Assembly (NCBI GenBank): GCA_026210745.1
Contig: CP110630.1
Location: 5,084,001-5,148,000, forward strand
Origin: Exobasidium rhododendri
Taxonomy: Eukaryota > Basidiomycota > Exobasidiomycetes > Exobasidiales > Exobasidiaceae
Length of the DNA stretch: 64,000 bases
Reading direction: 5' to 3'
Part shown: positions 32,101 through 44,000 of the stretch, piece by piece
Numbering within the stretch: the stretch's first letter is position 1
How the letters are laid out: each line of letters begins with the position of its first letter
Notes under the pieces: model-generated
What the model was told of the DNA's origin: nothing
Database searches by the model: none
Seen by the model: the letters and a program-made list of their open reading frames with translations, nothing else
Made by a program: the position numbers and the translations under genes

Positions 32101-33752
32101 CGGAGAACGGAACGGTGGAAGGGAGTGAAGCAGCGCTCTCTAATGCTCGAACTTCTAGCCCTGGCTTAGCAAATGAAGTGAGCAATGCTGCAGATGCCCT
32201 GGGATCTTCAGGAACACCAGTCGCCGCAGTCGCCGTTCTAGAGGATGCCGGTCTTGAGCCTTCTAGCATCGGAGAGCAGCAGCAGAAAGAGGAGGAACCT
32301 TCTGCTCGAGTTGCAGCAGCCATAGCCGATGTAGAAATGGCAGACGGAGACCAGGCAGCACCGCCGCCATCCATCAAGGACGAAAGTAGCTACACCGTCT
32401 CGTCCAACGAGAATTCCACAGAATCGACGTGGATTCGGTCAGACACGAACCAGGTCTTTGATTCCACTACCGGCCAGACGAGCAAGTCCACCAGTCGAGA
32501 AGCAAAGACGCAATCGATCGGCATCAATTTCTTTTGCTCTACCCCTCACTACGTTTTCCTGCGACTCTTGCAGATCCTATATGCTCGTCTGTGCAAGATG
32601 AAGAAGCTAGGCAACGACATGGCCGAGAAGGAGAGGCTGGGACTTGCAAACGGGAACGGCACTGGGAGAAAGCCGGGCCGAGCCAACCCGATGGCCTTGG
32701 AACTTGGCTTGCAGGATCCTCACACTGGCCCAGCAGCAGTGGTAGGCGCAGCAGCAGCAGCAGCATCGTTATCGTCGTCTACCGCTCAAATGCAAGCCGG
32801 AACGACGGCGTTAGTAGATCGAGCAGGCTTGAATGGCCACGCCGACGAAGGTGACTCATCTGGCATCCTACTGAGCCCAGCTAGATACTACGACACCCTG
32901 CTAGACTTATCCGAGAAGTTCTTTGATGGTGAATTGGACAGCAACACTTTCGAAGAGAGCATTCGGTACATGTTTGGAATTGACGGGTACCTCGTCTTCA
33001 CACTAGACAAGGTTGTAGGCGCCTTGATCAAGGCAGCTCAGGTCATCATGACGGACAGCAAGTGTCAGGAATTACAGACACTGATGGAGGAAGACAAGGG
33101 CCAAGAGTTCCAGGATCACATTGCTCGAAGAATGAAGGCCGAGTCGATTGTGGGAAAGGACGAGAATCTTTACAGAATCGAATGGGTGCCCGCCTTCATG
33201 TCAATGGCGTCCAAGTTGACTGCCGACGAAGAGACTCGATGCGACGGCACGCTGTTGATGCAGTTGCTGTCTCGAGATGACTTGACGTTGGATGAAGATT
33301 TCGAAAAGGGCAGCACGATGGAAAAGTGGCTCTACTACATCAGTACCTACACACTCTGGACACCGACTGAAGGTCTCAAGACGGAAGCAAAAGGACCTTT
33401 CTTGGACAAGAGTTTGAAGATCCGACGAGAGGTAGGCGACGACGCAGGAACGACCTACAGCATTCGAAACGGGCTGGAGATCAAGGTTTGCATCTCCACC
33501 TATCGATTGTTCTACAGTGAGGAGACGGAGGACTACTTTGCCAGACTGCTGTCAAAGAGTAGTCAAGAGAGAGTAGGCAGGAAGATGGCCGCACTTGGCA
33601 AGAAGAGAACATCGAAGTTTAATCAATGGCTGGAGATCAAAGAGCAAGAGGCGCAGCAAGCTAGTGCTGGTCCAGAGGAGCAACCGGCAGAGCATGAGGG
33701 TGATGCCGCCCCGTCCGCCGTTGCTGAAGCGGAAGACGCCACCATGGCATGA
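29124..33752 (+). CDS. SIN3: SIN3 transcriptional corepressor scaffold
   Basis: Exons 29124-29126, 29208-29312, 29398-29713, 29780-30099, 30201-33752; all joins keep phase; 1431 aa. Three paired amphipathic helix domains: PAH1 (residues 2-70, [35 protein letters not shown]), PAH2 (about 220-290, [26 protein letters not shown]) and PAH3 (about 430-500, [20 protein letters not shown]). The HDAC-interaction region follows ([20 protein letters not shown], then [11 protein letters not shown]), and a conserved C-terminal region starts [17 protein letters not shown]. Links DNA-bound repressors to the Rpd3-type histone deacetylase in the nucleus. The protein starts directly at PAH1, shorter than many homologues, and the first coding exon is just the ATG; an unrecognised upstream exon is possible. 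A Gly run ([11 protein letters not shown]) precedes PAH2. Confidence 0.94.
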
Positions 33753-34019
33753 AATGTAATACCCAAGTAGTCGCAGCGCCCCAACAGTCACACTCTTTCC
33801 CGCAGTCACAATTTATCCCTCACTGATGACAGTATCGCGACACTCATTCTCTTGTATACATACTATAAAAATGGATCACTTGCCTTCCTGTCGCGCATCG
33901 ATGGTGTTGTTCTTCTCGCTAACGAGACGCGTCTAAATCCTGTTTTGAGGGGGTGGAGTTGGTTCCGTCTTGTTTGATCTGGACCAACACCCTCGTTAGG
34001 AAAGGGCTCGTGAGATCTG

Positions 34020-35468
34020 ATGAATCCGCAGGGGCAGAGAAGAGCAAGGCATTCTTCTGTGCCTGTCGAGGAGGCTGCGGTGACAACAAGGCGGATCACT
34101 CGGTCGAGTGCAGCAAGGTCGAGTGTAGCAAAGGACGAGCCGCTCATCCTCCCTGATGGCAGTGGGAAGAGGAAGCGCACCAGAGCCTCGACCATTGTAC
34201 AAGCCGATGCTGGTAAGTACATAGACAGTGACAAGGCAGCTCCATCAGGAGCGAAGCGTAGTCGAAAAATGGTTGTCAGATCTAAAGGAGAGTCGAAGGC
34301 GCCGCAGTCGCTTGATGGCGCAGAAGATCTTGTCGACGCTGCAGAGATAGAAGACAGGCTCAATCGGCTACTGGACTGCGAAGACATGAGACGCTTCGAG
34401 GAGTACGTCGCCGTATTGGAGAAAGAGGATTCTCGCGATGAAGTTGCAGCTCTTTTAGCGAAAGCGAAACAAAATAGAGCACATATAGAAAATGAGATGA
34501 AGCGGTTAAAAGTCATGACCGAGTATGAGACAAAGATCTTCATCGATGAAAGAGCAAGACTGAGAACGGAAAAGAAGAACGAACATGATACCGATTCAGG
34601 ATTAGAAGAGTACATGGAGAAGAGTTTCTACATCGTCGGGGTGGATGAAGTCGGAGTAGGACCACTGGCAGGACCGATTGTCAGTTGTGCGATAGCGTTC
34701 AAGTTTCCCTTTTCACAGAAAACGCTACGACTGTTGAATGGAATTAACGATAGCAAGAAACTCAGTGCAGCAAAGAGACAAGCGTTGGTCGAGGTGATTG
34801 AAGCGGAAGGTGTCAAGAATAAGCTAGGAATCGTTCCTTCCGACTTGGTCGATCAGATCAATCCTCGCCAAGGATCTATCGAAGCCATGCGCATCGCCGT
34901 CACCGACTTGATCTCCGAACTACCGTCTAATTCTACCGTTCATGTTCTCGTCGACCATCATAGGATCGGAAGTCTTCCGAGTGCTGTTCGACAAACTTCA
35001 ATAACAAAAGGGGATAGCAAATCGGTCTGCATTGCAGCTGCTTCCATCATTGCAAAGGTGTGGAGAGATGATTATATGTTGAAACTTCACGCACAATATC
35101 CCCATTTTGGATTCGACCGCAACGCTGGCTATGGTACTCCGATTCATCTAGCTCAACTCAAGAAGGGGCTCACTTGTCCTGAACATCGATTCAGCTTTGA
35201 GCCGGTCCGTCAAGCGCAGCGAAAGGCCTCAGGTCTACCACCCGATGAACCTACCTTGAGGAAAAGGGTTGCCGCAACGCCTACCACCGCAAAATCTACC
35301 AAGACACTGCAAGATCCGAATTCTGCTGCAGACGTCAAGCTAGTCGACGAACCCGCAACGAGTTACGAGCCTCTTACTGAAACGAAAGCAGCCCCCAGCA
35401 GGTCTAGTGTCCTCTCTCTATCATACTGGACCAATTTGCTCCTACCGACCACTCAATCAACGACATAG
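34020..35468 (+). CDS. bacterial-type ribonuclease HII with long extensions
   Basis: Intronless, 482 aa. The central part (about 200-395) follows bacterial RnhB: FYIVGVDEVGVGPLAGPIVS, NGINDSKKLSAAKR, QGSIEAMRIAVTDL, VLVDHHRIG, KGDSKSVCIAAASIIAKVWR, DDYMLKLHAQYPHFGFDRNA, GYGTPIHLAQL and CPEHRFSFEPV. Acidic residues expected in the active site are present (Asp-Glu in VDEVG, Asp in LVDH, Asp in WRDD). The usual Gly-Arg-Gly is Gly-Val-Gly. The N-terminal about 200 residues are basic then helical and acidic (possible NLS GKRKRTR), and the C-terminal about 80 are disordered. RNase HII removes ribonucleotides and RNA primers from DNA. It is not the eukaryotic RNase H2A type. Organelle or nuclear site unknown. 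Confidence 0.88.
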   Translation: MNPQGQRRARHSSVPVEEAAVTTRRITRSSAARSSVAKDEPLILPDGSGKRKRTRASTIVQADAGKYIDSDKAAPSGAKRSRKMVVRSKGESKAPQSLDGAEDLVDAAEIEDRLNRLLDCEDMRRFEEYVAVLEKEDSRDEVAALLAKAKQNRAHIENEMKRLKVMTEYETKIFIDERARLRTEKKNEHDTDSGLEEYMEKSFYIVGVDEVGVGPLAGPIVSCAIAFKFPFSQKTLRLLNGINDSKKLSAAKRQALVEVIEAEGVKNKLGIVPSDLVDQINPRQGSIEAMRIAVTDLISELPSNSTVHVLVDHHRIGSLPSAVRQTSITKGDSKSVCIAAASIIAKVWRDDYMLKLHAQYPHFGFDRNAGYGTPIHLAQLKKGLTCPEHRFSFEPVRQAQRKASGLPPDEPTLRKRVAATPTTAKSTKTLQDPNSAADVKLVDEPATSYEPLTETKAAPSRSSVLSLSYWTNLLLPTTQSTT

Positions 35469-35629
35469 TCAGTGCCCATCCGACGTCTGTTCCACCGCAT
35501 TCAATCTACAGATTATATAGCTGCTCTAATTGGTACATGTTGTTACAAGTGTGTGTGTGACTATGAATGCAGTGTTGTACAAGTGTTCTTCTCCTCCTTC
35601 CGTTGACTCTTCGGGTGAGCGTGTCGTTC

Positions 35630-36757
35630 TCAGTCTACCTTCACGGCTTTGTTCTTCGCTTCCTTCCTCTTCTTGTCTGCTTTGATTTCTTCTCCACGCC
35701 TGACCATGTCTCTAAGCTCTTCTTCACTGGGTCCAATGACTTCTGCTCTTTCGTATTCTCCACGTTGCAGATCTTCATTATACGATTCTCCAATAGTCTC
35801 AAAGAGCCCTTCGAGTTGTGTCAGCGCCTCTCTAAGGGCGACCAGGCTCGACTTGTGATCTGCATGATATTAGATCACTTGTGTCAATAAATAGGCGTTA
35901 CGAACAAGATAGTGACATCCCCTAACCACCCTCTCTTCCTCTCTTTTTCGCAAAGGATCAGTAGGAACAATTGTAGTACATAGTAACTTTGATTCTATCA
36001 TGACGAGCTTACGTTCTGATAAATCCCTTAGTGTTTTTCATCATAGAGAAGGAGACGAGAAGACGGGCGGAACGGGATTCATCACTTCGAACTTACCGAA
36101 CATTTGTATTCTCAGATGAATCTTGGGTTCACTGGGATGTGGTGCACTGTAGCCACAGAATTCGACATCCGGGCTGATTACGATGAAGGGAGATGCAATA
36201 GGGTCAGCAAAGGGCCTTGCTTTTGCCATTTTTTATTCTCGACTTTAAAGAAAACCTCGCATAGTCATAAACACCCCTCAGCAACGAAGAATTCCTGTTT
36301 GTTTATGTAGTCCGCATCGCTACCAAGATAGATCTGCGAGATCTACCTCTTCGCTACGAGATAGAATAATGTAGGGTAATCATCGGGGAGTAAAGACGAT
36401 CGAGGTTCAAGACGAAGGGCAAAAAGGCTCGCAGGTTCGCAAGATCGTGATAGGGACCAGGGAGCACAGTCTGTACTCACTTCTTCATCAACATATACCG
36501 CATTGCATTCCCAAGCGTGTGATCTTCATGGTGAAAGCAGTATGAAGCGGCGGAGAGATCCGCTTCGTAACCTTTGAGCTGTACAATAAAAGCCAACAAA
36601 GAAAAAGAATGAGCACCTGATCTTTTCCTGGTGGAAGCGTCGCCTCACTCACAATCTCAACTTTGTCGTCAAGGCCAATCGGAAGTTCAGGATCGAGTTC
36701 CATCTGCGGTTGATCCAACTCAGGCTGCTGCGAGCCAGACATGGGTACTTCGGCCAT
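35630..36757 (-). CDS. RPC19: RNA polymerases I and III subunit AC19
   Basis: Exons 36757-36653, 36578-36481, 36173-36097, 35859-35630; all joins keep phase; 169 aa. Core motif in exons 2-3: CFHHEDHTLGNAMRYMLMKN, then PDVEFCGYSAPHPSEPKIHL and RIQM, the classic Rpb11/AC19 alpha-like fold. An acidic N-terminus (LDQPQMELDPELPIGLDDK) and a Lys/Arg-rich charged C-terminus (EEIKADKKRKEAKNK) extend it. AC19 pairs with AC40 in the assembly platform of Pol I and III. Start: the Met at 36757 was preferred; an in-frame Met at 36820 would add 21 residues. Divergent from COQ10, only about 220 bp apart. Confidence 0.93.
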
Positions 36758-36979
36758 CGTATCAGTATGATGTTGTGCGCTGCCTGCGTCTGTATGGAAA
36801 GTAGAGGAAGAAGGATGCAAAAAGCGCGAAGAAGGGATTGGAAATTGATGGCATCACGTGGGATGACCCCCAATTGACTTTTGTCTCTGGCAGCTTACGA
36901 TGATTGACAAGGTGAAAGTGGCTACTGTGGAGGTGAACAAGCTGTCGACCACTTTGAAAGGGCACAAGTCAAGCGAGGC

Positions 36980-37762
36980 ATGCGAAACAGTGTAACATGC
37001 TGTCGCTTGGCCAATTTGCAGAGTGTTTCAAGAGGTCGATCGTCATCGTTGAAGTTTGTAAGACAAAGTCAAGGGTCAGTAAGGCAGCATCTTAGTGATA
37101 TCAATCGGAACGCAGAGTCACCACGTCGACATCTGCTTACTCTCCCTGATTTATCGAAGCTATCACCGTTCGGGAAGAACAGCAACAACAATTCGAACGG
37201 CGACGGAAATGATTGCGATATCTATCACGAGAAGGTGACCATGTCCTTTCCCAAAGAATTGCTCTTAGACATTGTCAGCGACGTCAACGAGTACAAATCT
37301 TTCCTTCCTTATTGCGTTGAATCTAAAGTAGAGGAATCAAGTAGAAAGGAAGCGGATGATGGTGAGAGGGAGGAATTCTTGGCAGACTTGGCCATCGGCT
37401 TCGGTCAGTTCCAAGAATCTTACACGAGTAAAGTGACGATCAGCAAAGGCAAATCTGTTCAGGTAAGTCTTTGTTTGGAATTAGGAATTAGGATACTCTC
37501 TTCTCTCTAAGGCTTCTTCTTCTTCCTGTTACTACAGGCGACGGCCATTCCAACACCACTTTTCAAACGGCTGGAGACGATCTGGACCTTCTCTCCAAGA
37601 TCGAATGACGTGACCGATGTCGACTTCAAGATCTTCTACTCCTTTGCAAACCCATTCTACGCGGCTTTTGCAAAGTCAGCAATCGAGAAAATGACCAGTA
37701 AGATGATAGATGCATTCAAGGCGCGGGCAACACAAGAAGAGGAGCGACGCAAACATGTATAG
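36980..37762 (+). CDS. COQ10: coenzyme Q-binding protein COQ10 (START-like), mitochondrial
   Basis: Exons 36980-37462 and 37538-37762, phase 0, 235 aa. An Arg/Ser-rich N-terminal stretch without acidic residues (MRNSVTCCRLANLQSVSRGR) fits a mitochondrial presequence. The START-like domain begins near residue 78: YHEKVTMSFPKELLLDIVSD, VNEYKSFLPYCVES, an acidic insert, FLADLAIGFGQFQESYTSKV, then TPLFKRLETIWTF and DVDFKIFYSFANPFYAAF. Coq10 binds ubiquinone and is needed for its efficient use in respiration and synthesis on the inner-membrane matrix side. Confidence 0.95.
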
Positions 37763-38153
37763 TCCAATCTTGTATAGTATAGCATTGCACGGTATATCTC
37801 TACCCTCCCTCTGGAGATAGAATATAAGAACAGAAAAGCCGGTGTTGTCAAGGTCCTGCATTGCAACAAAAGGTATTCGAATCCGGGTGTAAGTTGCGTG
37901 TCCCCATAAATGCAAAGTGGTCCGGAGCAGATGTAGTATGATGAAGTGGGCCTCAGACGCGCTGTTGGGTGACCAGACCTACAGCGAAGAGGCAAAGTGA
38001 CAGAGACGCAGTGGATATATTTCGGGGAGTCCAATCCCTGAATTCCTTCGCTGGTGAGCCCTCGAGGTGACAGAAAAGGGAAGAAAGGCGGAAAGGTGGG
38101 GGCAGCATTGGCCCGGTGAGGGCCGCAAACAAAAGCGTGCTAAAGATGGTGAT
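37763..38153. other. intergenic between convergent genes
   Basis: About 390 bp of 3' UTR sequence for two convergent genes. A TTCGAATCC string near 37875 is not part of a tRNA fold. Nothing else seen. Confidence 0.5.
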
Positions 38154-40007
38154 TTACAAGTACGGCAACATCTCGTCGCTGTGACGAGAAGTCCGATCGA
38201 CATCCGACTGTGAATGCAGGCTATCGTGGTGCATCATCACTTCGCTGGTAATATTTGACAGGTCTCCACTATCCTGATGATGCTGCTGCTGATCGATTCG
38301 CTGAATCTCTTGCTTAACACTGTTGCGATCTTCCGAGATCTGACTGAGATGATGAGTTTGGGGTTCATAGACGCCTTTCATTGTCGGTTCACTAGGTCCA
38401 ACAGGCTCATTCTTGTTGTTGCTGCTGCTGCTAGCATTCAATGCTGCAGGGTACTTTTCAAATTCTCGCTTGCTACCCACTGGCTTTCTGCGAATACCTG
38501 AAGGGGCTATTGGCGATTTCTGCTCTTCTTTGCCGGCATCCCAGACCGTGTCTTGTCTCGATATACTGTCAAATGTTCCCACTCCGGCTCCCATGCCACC
38601 CATTGGTGGACCGATACTGTCTGGCGACCTTAGTCCTTCGTTCGACTCTGACCGTAAATGTTGTCGTAAAGGAGGGAACAGAGCTGTATCTGGAACAACA
38701 TTGTGGAACGTCGCTGTTTCAAATGGTGATTGGCCGATCGGTGAGGATGCCGAGGTAGCTTGGGAAAAGGAAGACGGGTGTCGATTATGCGCTGTGGTTA
38801 AAGGACCCTTGAACGAGGTACTGATCGAATTCTTGACACCGTGACGACTACCGCCTTCTCCAATCATTCCAAATCCTTTAGTATTGTTACCCTTGCCAAA
38901 CCATTTGCTACTTCTACTTGTAGTGACAGGGTCATCAAATGGTGAAGAAGAGAATCGCCAAGGTGAAATGGGGTAATTGGATGCACTGTTCTTTTCCGAC
39001 AATTCGTTGGCTCTCGCTGCTTTCCTCTTTCTGAGATACCAAAATAACCCTACGACTATTGCAATGACTGCCAGGACGCCAAATGTTGCACCGACTGCAG
39101 CACCCGCATGGCTTTGGCCAGTTTTCTTTGTTGCGTCAGCAGAAGTACCTGCCGCGCTGTTGTCTTTGCTGCTATTGTCACCAGATGTGATCGAGGTACT
39201 ACTGGCCGAAGGGATATTGTTCACAGCTTTTCCGGCTGAGCTCTTGGTAGCTGATGTTGCGACAGATGCAGATGCAGACGTAGATGCGGACGCAGCTGCC
39301 GTCGTCGACGCCGCAGGGAGACCGTTACCAATATTACCAGTACTCGAGGAACATGCTTTCCCCCCTGCCGTGACTGTGTAAAGATCTCCTACTCCTCCAG
39401 TACCAGAGACTCCCTCGTCGTTTGCAACGACAGCGAAATTTGTACCTGCACTCCAGGGTATCGTGTATTTGAAATTTCCACCCTTGGTGGACGAAGTACC
39501 ACCAGAAACAGTGATTGGCTTGCCATTTTCGGGCAGAAAGGTATAGGTGACGTCTCCCTCGATGCCGTTATCCTTTGCATCCTTTTGCCAAGTGATACCC
39601 CAATCCGTGCATTCCTCCGGTAGTCCTGCAGTGCTTGTCGGATACCAGACAAAGTCGAGGCTTATGTCAGGTGCATCACAAGTCTGAGTCGATGGTCCGA
39701 AAGAGAAGAGAGAGGAAACTCCAGAATAGGAACCAGAAGAGTCGGCAATACTGACGAACGCCTGTGTGCTTGATTTGGATGAATAATTCGGGGCAGTCCA
39801 GTTGTACTGAAAGTTTGACCCGCTCGCGGTGGGAACAGCTATGGTGATAGGCGTCTCATTGATGGGCGCAATCATGATAGTCCAAGGAGCTGTACCGGAA
39901 GAAGCTGACCATGAGATCTGAAGAGGTGAGCATGAAGTTGCGTCGCCTACACTGACAGCTAGGGCAGAGCTACTTGAAGCCCTAGCACTGACTCGTTCCA
40001 TCCCCAT
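38154..40007 (-). CDS. single-pass membrane protein with Ser/Thr-rich ectodomain
   Basis: 617 aa, no intron in the coding part. Order: a weakly hydrophobic N-terminus (SSSSALAVSV), two beta-rich modules with paired Cys (SCSPLQISWSASSGTAPWTI and DAPDISLDFVWYPTS...ECTDWGITW), a Ser/Thr/Ala-rich stalk likely O-glycosylated (about 235-300), one transmembrane helix (about 312-332, VGATFGVLAVIAIVVGLFWY) followed by RKRKAAR stop-transfer residues, and a disordered cytosolic tail. Layout recalls fungal wall-sensor-like proteins, but no named domain is recognised. The signal peptide is weak, and no other in-frame ATG exists upstream, so the N-terminus may be extended by an unseen exon. A TATA box lies at 40170-40176. 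Confidence 0.75.
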   Translation of the reverse strand: MGMERVSARASSSSALAVSVGDATSCSPLQISWSASSGTAPWTIMIAPINETPITIAVPTASGSNFQYNWTAPNYSSKSSTQAFVSIADSSGSYSGVSSLFSFGPSTQTCDAPDISLDFVWYPTSTAGLPEECTDWGITWQKDAKDNGIEGDVTYTFLPENGKPITVSGGTSSTKGGNFKYTIPWSAGTNFAVVANDEGVSGTGGVGDLYTVTAGGKACSSSTGNIGNGLPAASTTAAASASTSASASVATSATKSSAGKAVNNIPSASSTSITSGDNSSKDNSAAGTSADATKKTGQSHAGAAVGATFGVLAVIAIVVGLFWYLRKRKAARANELSEKNSASNYPISPWRFSSSPFDDPVTTSRSSKWFGKGNNTKGFGMIGEGGSRHGVKNSISTSFKGPLTTAHNRHPSSFSQATSASSPIGQSPFETATFHNVVPDTALFPPLRQHLRSESNEGLRSPDSIGPPMGGMGAGVGTFDSISRQDTVWDAGKEEQKSPIAPSGIRRKPVGSKREFEKYPAALNASSSSNNKNEPVGPSEPTMKGVYEPQTHHLSQISEDRNSVKQEIQRIDQQQHHQDSGDLSNITSEVMMHHDSLHSQSDVDRTSRHSDEMLPYL

Positions 40008-41096
40008 TTCGCACTTGTGTTTGCCCAGATATCTAATAAAGAGAGAAGAGCGGCAATTGTTGTCGAGTAGAGAGAGTCACCGTCTGCGGATCCCTCTCAA
40101 GCTGTGGTCCGGAAGCTGCAGCGTCGAGTGTCGTCCGATGAAGAGTTAGAGAAAGAAAGTGTATTGTCGTTTTATACAGTAGGGAGTAGCGGTAGTCGGG
40201 GGCAATGCAAGAAAGAGAGGCCGAGCAAGAAAAAAAAGGAAATCTATTCTATAAAAGAGTGTTGTCGTATGAAGGACTGTGTGGTGATCGGTGGGGAGCG
40301 CGAGGATGCTGGAGATGGACGGGGCAAGGGTGTAGGGAAGGCTAGAAAGAGTGTGTATGGTGGGGAAAGGAGACTGGGCTGGACTGACAAGGAGAATGAA
40401 ATACATGAAGCAAAACACACTGACGAGGTGCCCAGAGTCCGGCCGCCTTTCAAAAGAATGCAAGAACACAATAATACAGTGCAGAAGATTCTGCGACTTG
40501 CGCTCAAAGTCGAAATGCCTCACCCGCGATACGGCGCGCATGGCTCTGCACTGGAGAATACACCTTTACGCCTGAAGTTCTCCTGACATTTACTTCGAGT
40601 AGACAAGGTCCTGAATATTAAATTAAAATTTAGCATCCTTATAAGTTCTGTAAATAAACAAAAGGAGAGTCTTGACAGTTGCAAGAGCGGCATTAATTTA
40701 ATCAAAGGCAATGATCAATGGAAGCAGGAGACATCAGCATGGGCCACGCGAGTCGATCTACTGTTCATGGGTAAGTGACGCATTAACACCATGAGAAGAT
40801 CGACAAGTGTAGCGCGATTCTCTATTTGTTGTTGTTGCCCGTGTAGATTGGTAAGGAAAATTTGTCCACTGTATACCAAGACAGGCGGGCATGTCATTTT
40901 GCATTCTGTCTTTGTCGCACTGACCCTGCCACGTGCTTCGGGCCGAGTACAAATCCTCCTCCAGATCAGAAACAATTACTTTTACGCTCAACCATCCTTT
41001 TGATTCTAGCTACTCTCGTTGCTCCGCTGATACTATAGGTAGCAGGAGTAACATATCGCTAGGGCCAAGTGCTCAAGGTGGATCGTCTGGATCGTC
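40008..41096. other. long divergent upstream region, membrane protein / C6 factor
   Basis: About 1.1 kb between divergent start codons. Apart from the TATA box there is an AT-rich island near 40615-40710 (many TTTA/AAAT blocks). Short frames on both strands have no resemblance to known proteins. Long leaders are common for fungal regulator genes, so the C6 factor may have a long 5' UTR here. Confidence 0.45.
40170..40176 (-). promoter_or_regulatory. TATA box of the membrane protein gene
   Basis: TATAAAA on the minus strand, about 165 bp upstream of the ATG at 40007. Between them a GTGACT...TTATTAG segment (40033-40080) could be a 5'-UTR intron. Inferred from consensus only. Confidence 0.45.
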
Positions 41097-44000
41097 ATGT
41101 ATTCGGGAGGCCAGCAACCACCAGCTGCTAGCGGTCAGCAGAGTGCCTTTTCGCATCCACCTCATCTGATTTCTGCGAGTAGCAATGGAGAGTATGGTTC
41201 ACACACGCCTCCTTCGCACCTTCACCATCCCTCTTCGCCTTACGGCCATAATATGGGTTCTTCTTTCCCTTTACATCAACCTCAGTACCAGTACATGGGT
41301 AGACATGGCAGCGGAGGACAAAGTTCTTCCTGGAGTCCGATGGCCAATTCGAGCACGGGGGGAAGAGATGACGATGATGACGACGATGATGATGATGATG
41401 ATGACGACGACGAAGGCGAGGAAGAGGACGAACAGGGCGGAAGGGATGATACGCTGGCATCCAAGAAAAGGAAGACAAACCAGAACGGCGATTCTAAGGC
41501 GACGAAAGGAGTCCCGGGAGATATCGCCTCCAATGGAGAAGAAGTTGGACCCGATGGAAAGAAACCAAAGCCCACTCGAGGCGCCAAAGCATGCAAGAAC
41601 TGCAGAAGGCTGAAGATGCGATGTGTTGGAGCTCAAGACGGTCCTCCGTGTGATCGTTGTAAGCATACAAATCATGCCTGCATCTTCGAAGAATCTAATC
41701 GAGGCAAGAGATCAGGAAAGAATCAGAGAACAGAAGCGATGGCCACTAGTCTTCGGAAGATGGAGGCAACGATGAACAATCTTATCCAAAGTCTAAAGGA
41801 TCCTTCCAGTGCGTTCAGTCAAAGCTCTGGCAGAAAGACTCGCTCTCCCTCGCCAGATCTGGGTAGTGTTCTGAGCTCAAAAGATAAGCCTCTTCGTCAC
41901 TTTGAAGATCAAGCGAGACATTCTAGACCACCGAATGATCAACAAGATCGCTCGGGTCGAGGATGGCATAACGGGCTTGAAGCAGATGGCCTCACACGAG
42001 CTTATGGAGGTATTCGAAGTGGCAAAGATTTGAGTGACGCAGCTTTGACACCATCAGATGCAGTAGCACAAGGAGCATATGTCGGCCATTCGATTAGATC
42101 AATGCCACTCGACAGTGCAGAGCGATCGATCATCAACCCGAGGGCTCTACATTCGACAGACAGAGTCATGGCAAGCAACCCTGTCGGCGATTCCTCTTCG
42201 CGGCAAACGGCTACCAGATTTGTGCTGCCCGATCGACCGGCTAGAAGTGCACGACACTCTTCTCCTCGTCTACACAGCTTGCCAGACAATGCACTGAATC
42301 CTCTAGGACTACTTGCTGAAGCAAGCTTGCATAACTCACAGCGCAGTCGACGTCAACCTAGCCGACAGAGAACAAGTAATGACGATACTCAATCTGTTGG
42401 TGGTGGCGTGACAGCCGGCAGCGCTTCCAGCCACAGTGAAAGTGTCGACGGCAGTATCAAGAGTGCTGCACAAAGGATGTCGTCCGACAGTCCCACTACG
42501 ACAAGGAAAGGACAGAACGAAGATGGACCCTCGAGCCTAGAAGAGAAAGGTAGAGACGAGAGCGACAAGTCGAAAGGACAGACTGAAAAGGCAACCACCG
42601 TGCAGAACGATGAGGAAGAATCGCGCGAGATGGCGAAGCCAGAAAAGGATTCCACCGCTGCCTTTGCATCCGGCACTCCTTTAAGCAGTACAGAAGAAGA
42701 TGAAAAGTATCATCTCGGGGTGGCTTCGGAAGCTTACTTTAAGCCGGGACCAATGACGATCCTACCGTTGAGACGCATCGTCATCGAGAGAGAATTGGCA
42801 CCAGAACTACTGACACAAGGCATCGTCACATCGCAAGAAGTCTTGGAGCTCTTTCAGATTTACTTTCATCATTGCAGCCAACATCTTCTTCTACTAGATC
42901 CAGAATGGCACACTCCGACGATGATTTGCGGTAGAAGCCCTTTCCTGTTTACAGTCGTGTGTACCATTGCTGCAAAATTCTACACGAAGCGACCCGAACT
43001 TCACCTCAAATGTCTTCAAGTCGTTCGCAAGAGTGCTTACTTGATCATGAGTCGGGGTTTCAAGAGCGTGGAAATCGTTCAGGGCTTCATGTTGCTTACA
43101 CTGTGGAACACACCTGCAGAACGATTCGAAGAAGACAAGACCTGGCTGTTCAGTGGAGTGGCGATTCGAATGGCTACAGATTTGAACCTGCATAGGAAGT
43201 CGGTTGCCTCATTGCCCGGCAGTCAATCGAAAGACGACGCTGCCGTCCTTGAACGGGAACGAGAAATCATCAACAGAGAAAGGACGTGGCTAATCTGCTT
43301 TCTCATTGATCGTTCCATTAGTGGACAAATGGGGAAGCCTTGGACGATCCGAGAAGACTGGATCATACGCAATAGCCGACATTGGTGTCTGCAACGACTG
43401 AGTGAACCTTGGGATTTAGGCATCTGTGGGCTGGTGGAATTGCTGCGAATCACGTCTCGACAACTCGACACACTCTACTCTTCCATCACTTCCCTTTCCG
43501 GGCTCAATACGGACATTGACTACAGCTCTGTTCTACTTGTCATGAATGAACAACTAGAGGAGTGGCACAGAGTCTGGCAAGCAAAGGGTTTCTTTACCTC
43601 TCCTCATGACCACGACAACAGTAGTGGCGGCGGTGGCGGTGGCAGTAGTAGAGCGTCCATTAGCAAAGAGCAGGATGGAGTGTCCGCTTCAAATGCGGAA
43701 AGAAAATTCGCAGAAAGCTTACGGTCGGCCAATACGGCAGTCCCACCTGCAGATGACGAGGATCATCAACGACGTACCCTCCACTACGTGACGAAGCAAG
43801 CGCCCATTCGATACAACTATGCCGTGCTCATCCTCAACAGCTTCGGTCTTCAGCATTCCGTCGATTTCCCGGATCGGAGCGGACTAGACAAGGGTCTCTA
43901 CTTTGCAAAGTGTCTTCAAGCAGCCAAGAACATCGTCTTTGCCGCTCGAGATGGGATGCGACCAATCTTGACATACTCTCCTGATCCGCTCTTCGTCATT

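Noticed and set aside
37868-37892. TTCGAATCC string suggesting a tRNA T-loop
   Set aside because: Flanking bases do not form a T-stem, and no acceptor or anticodon arms fold around it on either strand.
40104-40586. 160-residue plus-strand frame, Lys/Arg/Glu rich
   Set aside because: Low-complexity, no resemblance, and lies over the TATA box and leader of the membrane protein gene.
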